From Stentor coeruleus (Eukaryota > Ciliophora > Heterotrichea > Heterotrichida > Stentoridae), in NCBI GenBank assembly GCA_001970955.1, contig MPUH01000456.1, forward strand, positions 1-53,137: DNA of 53,137 nucleotides. The letters are read 5' to 3'. The translations under genes were made by a program, and so were the position numbers. The notes beneath the pieces are model-generated. The model was not told the DNA's origin, did no database searches, and worked only from the letters and a program-made list of their open reading frames with translations. This document shows, in pieces, positions 51,523-53,137 of this stretch; position 1 is the first letter of the stretch; each line of letters opens with the position of its first letter.

Positions 51523-53137
51523 TTAAATTTCCGCATCTTCAATATTCCCAGCAGGTCCTTGTTTTTTCTCTTTCTTTGATATCCCACTAACCACATTATC
51601 AATCCTCAAAAGCATAGCAGCAGACTCAATAGCAGTCTTAAAAGTCTGTTTCTTAACAACTAAGGGTTCCCATATTTTTATCACCCTCATATCAGCAAGT
51701 TTTCCTTCATTTCCATCAATGCCCCAATAAGGTGCATCTTTAGAATCTTCTGCATGTTTAGACCTAAGTTCGGTGACAATCCTAATAACATTACACCCAC
51801 AATTCTGAGCTAAAGTCCTTGGAATAACTTCAAAAGCTGTAGCTGCAGCTAAAAAAGGCCATTGTTCAATACCTTCAATAGTATTAGCGATTTTTGTAAG
51901 TTCTGTAGCTACATGCATCTCAACAGCACCACCTCCAGGAACAAGTTTAGGATCAAGGATTATATTTCTAGCTACCGACATAGCATCTTGTAGATTTCTT
52001 TCAATTTCATTAAGCACATCTTTAGTCCCTCCACGAAGAAGTATTGAGCAAGCTTTAGGTTCTTCACATTCTTCCATAAAAGTATAGTACTCATCACCTA
52101 CAAGTTTAATTTCAAATCTTTTACATTTTGTTCCGATATCAGATTCTTGAAGCTCTTCTGGTCTATTGACTATTGTTGCTCCTGATACACGGGCGATTCT
52201 GTTGTTGTCGGTTTTTCTGATTCTTCTGATGACTGAAATGTTTTGTTTTAAAAGAAAATGCTGAGCTATATCAGAAACTCCTTTTTCAGTTATGACAATA
52301 TCTGGATTGAATTTCATTATAGCTTGGCAGAGTTTACAAACTTCTTCTTCTTCTTGACGGAGGATTTCGGCGAAGTCTTCTTCTTTGGTCATTTCAACAT
52401 TTGTCATTGATTCAGCTTTTTTGTACTCCAGAGGGCAGTCGAGAAGCATAATTCTTGGGTTTTGAATGAACCGACGCATTTTAGGGTGGGTAACATCTTT
52501 GTTGAACATAACCCCATTAAGCACTCTGGAGTCTTCCAAGTTCCCACCTGGGATTTTTTCAACTTTTGCATACCTTTTGATGTCGACTTCTTTCTTCCCG
52601 TTTTTGTTAATAAAAACAGCTTTTACAGCTTGTACAGCTAAATCAACTATTAAAGATCCCCATCTGCTTGAAAATTTTGTACCGATACAACTGTGGATTA
52701 CATCAGCGATTTCTTCATGGTTTTCTACAGAGATTTCTCTAGCGATTTTTTCAGCGACCTTTAAAGCGTGATCCATTGCTTTAAAGTAACTGGAGACTAT
52801 AATGATTGGATGAATCTTCATGGTGAAAAATGGTTCAGACACTGTCATGAGTTCCCCGGCTAAAATAATCACTGAAGTTGTCCCGTCACCAACTTCATCA
52901 TCCTGGGTCCTACTAAGCTCAATCATTGATTTTGCAGCTGGGTGCTTGACATCAATTTCACGAAGGATAGCATTGCCATCATTGGTCATGACGATTCCGC
53001 CCATAGGGTCTAGCAACATCTTAAGCATTGATTTAGGCCCTAGGGTAGTGCGAATAATGTCAGCCACTGCGCGGGATGCGCGTATGTTAGCTAATTGTGC
53101 ACGTTTTCCATCGTCAGTTTGAGTATTAGTGTTTAGA
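51523..53137 (-). CDS. CCT3: CCT/TRiC chaperonin subunit gamma, 5' end beyond the window
   Basis: At least 538 residues are visible. The frame is open to the last base of the window, and reading it from the edge gives L-N-T-N-T...G-K-R-A-Q-L-A-N-I-R-A, the known N-terminal helix of CCT gamma, so only a few residues are missing. G-D-G-T-T-S-V (ATP site), the L-G-P-K-S-M-L-K-M-L-L-D helix, and N-D-G-N-A-I-L-R-E-I are group II chaperonin signatures. The near-identity to gamma in the A-A-K-S-M-I-E-L-S-R-T-Q region identifies the subunit. The last part carries G-G-G-A-V-E and W-G-I-D-G-N-E-G of the nucleotide pocket. CCT folds actin and tubulin in the cytosol. The downstream kinase gene converges on it. 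Confidence 0.93.
   Translation of the reverse strand, partial: LNTNTQTDDGKRAQLANIRASRAVADIIRTTLGPKSMLKMLLDPMGGIVMTNDGNAILREIDVKHPAAKSMIELSRTQDDEVGDGTTSVIILAGELMTVSEPFFTMKIHPIIIVSSYFKAMDHALKVAEKIAREISVENHEEIADVIHSCIGTKFSSRWGSLIVDLAVQAVKAVFINKNGKKEVDIKRYAKVEKIPGGNLEDSRVLNGVMFNKDVTHPKMRRFIQNPRIMLLDCPLEYKKAESMTNVEMTKEEDFAEILRQEEEEVCKLCQAIMKFNPDIVITEKGVSDIAQHFLLKQNISVIRRIRKTDNNRIARVSGATIVNRPEELQESDIGTKCKRFEIKLVGDEYYTFMEECEEPKACSILLRGGTKDVLNEIERNLQDAMSVARNIILDPKLVPGGGAVEMHVATELTKIANTIEGIEQWPFLAAATAFEVIPRTLAQNCGCNVIRIVTELRSKHAEDSKDAPYWGIDGNEGKLADMRVIKIWEPLVVKKQTFKTAIESAAMLLRIDNVVSGISKKEKKQGPAGNIEDAEI

Noticed and set aside
1-53137. Transposon, virus, CRISPR array, rRNA or centromere/telomere repeats
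   Set aside because: No terminal inverted repeats, transposase or reverse-transcriptase motifs, spaced direct repeats, rRNA sequence or telomere-like tracts were found by eye. A computed search could still find weak cases.

Overview
The window reads as macronuclear DNA of a heterotrich ciliate, most like Stentor. The evidence is as follows. Six genes are interrupted by GT...AG introns of exactly 15 nt, and all six have T at position 9 and A at position 10. The code is standard: about twenty intact reading frames carry no in-frame TAA, TAG or TGA, and TGA ends the WD40 kinesin and the ubiquitin hydrolase, which argues against the TGA=Trp code of Blepharisma. Genes are compact, almost intronless and very AT-rich, and lie on both strands. 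The gene families are ciliate-like, with large kinesins, fused receptor/kinase and repeat/channel proteins, and many coiled coils. The species assignment is inference.

Layout. 1-3010 is gene-free apart from small fragments. 3.0-7.1 kb holds an alpha/beta hydrolase with a C-terminal ubiquitin-interacting motif, a PH-like protein, a coiled-coil protein and a small protein that looks N-myristoylated. 7.1-17.7 kb is gene-poor: one coiled-coil gene, one RING/IBR zinc-finger gene with a decayed copy beside it, one small SANT-like gene, and several relics of coding sequence broken by stops and frameshifts. 17.8-22.3 kb holds a disordered Asn/Arg-rich protein and a 1212-residue fusion of WD40 repeats to a TRP-like channel. 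23.8-28.9 kb holds a START-domain protein, a PX (sorting-nexin-like) protein, a small CaaX-box protein and another MGC-type lipidated protein. 29.7-46 kb is dense: a kinesin-4/KIF21-like motor with C-terminal WD40 repeats, a USP, an ARL1-like GTPase, a type I ER membrane protein, a GPCR-PIP-kinase fusion, a profilin-like protein, a basic protein of unknown function, tRNA-Gly(CCC) and a second kinesin with unusual nucleotide-site motifs. 46.2-53.1 kb holds an NSUN2/Trm4-type RNA m5C methyltransferase, an ABHD-type hydrolase, an ankyrin-AGC kinase and CCT3, whose 5' end runs off the window.

Many of these products would act at membranes or on the cytoskeleton: phosphoinositide production (GPCR-PIPK) and binding (PX, PH-like), lipid transfer (START), membrane-anchored signalling (ARL1, lipidated small proteins), ion flux (WD40-TRP), microtubule motors and actin (profilin-like). 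Nothing suggests an operon. Most genes have their own AT-rich flanks.

Five single N characters each separate two perfect copies of a 33-72 nt sequence. These are unmerged contig ends from assembly, not biology, and one of them breaks the RING/IBR gene. I found no convincing transposon, virus, CRISPR array or rRNA. The most interesting systems are the two multidomain membrane fusions (GPCR-PIPK and WD40-TRP), the hydrolase-UIM fusion, the kinesin with an altered nucleotide pocket, the uniform 15-nt introns and the gene relics of the gene-poor intervals.
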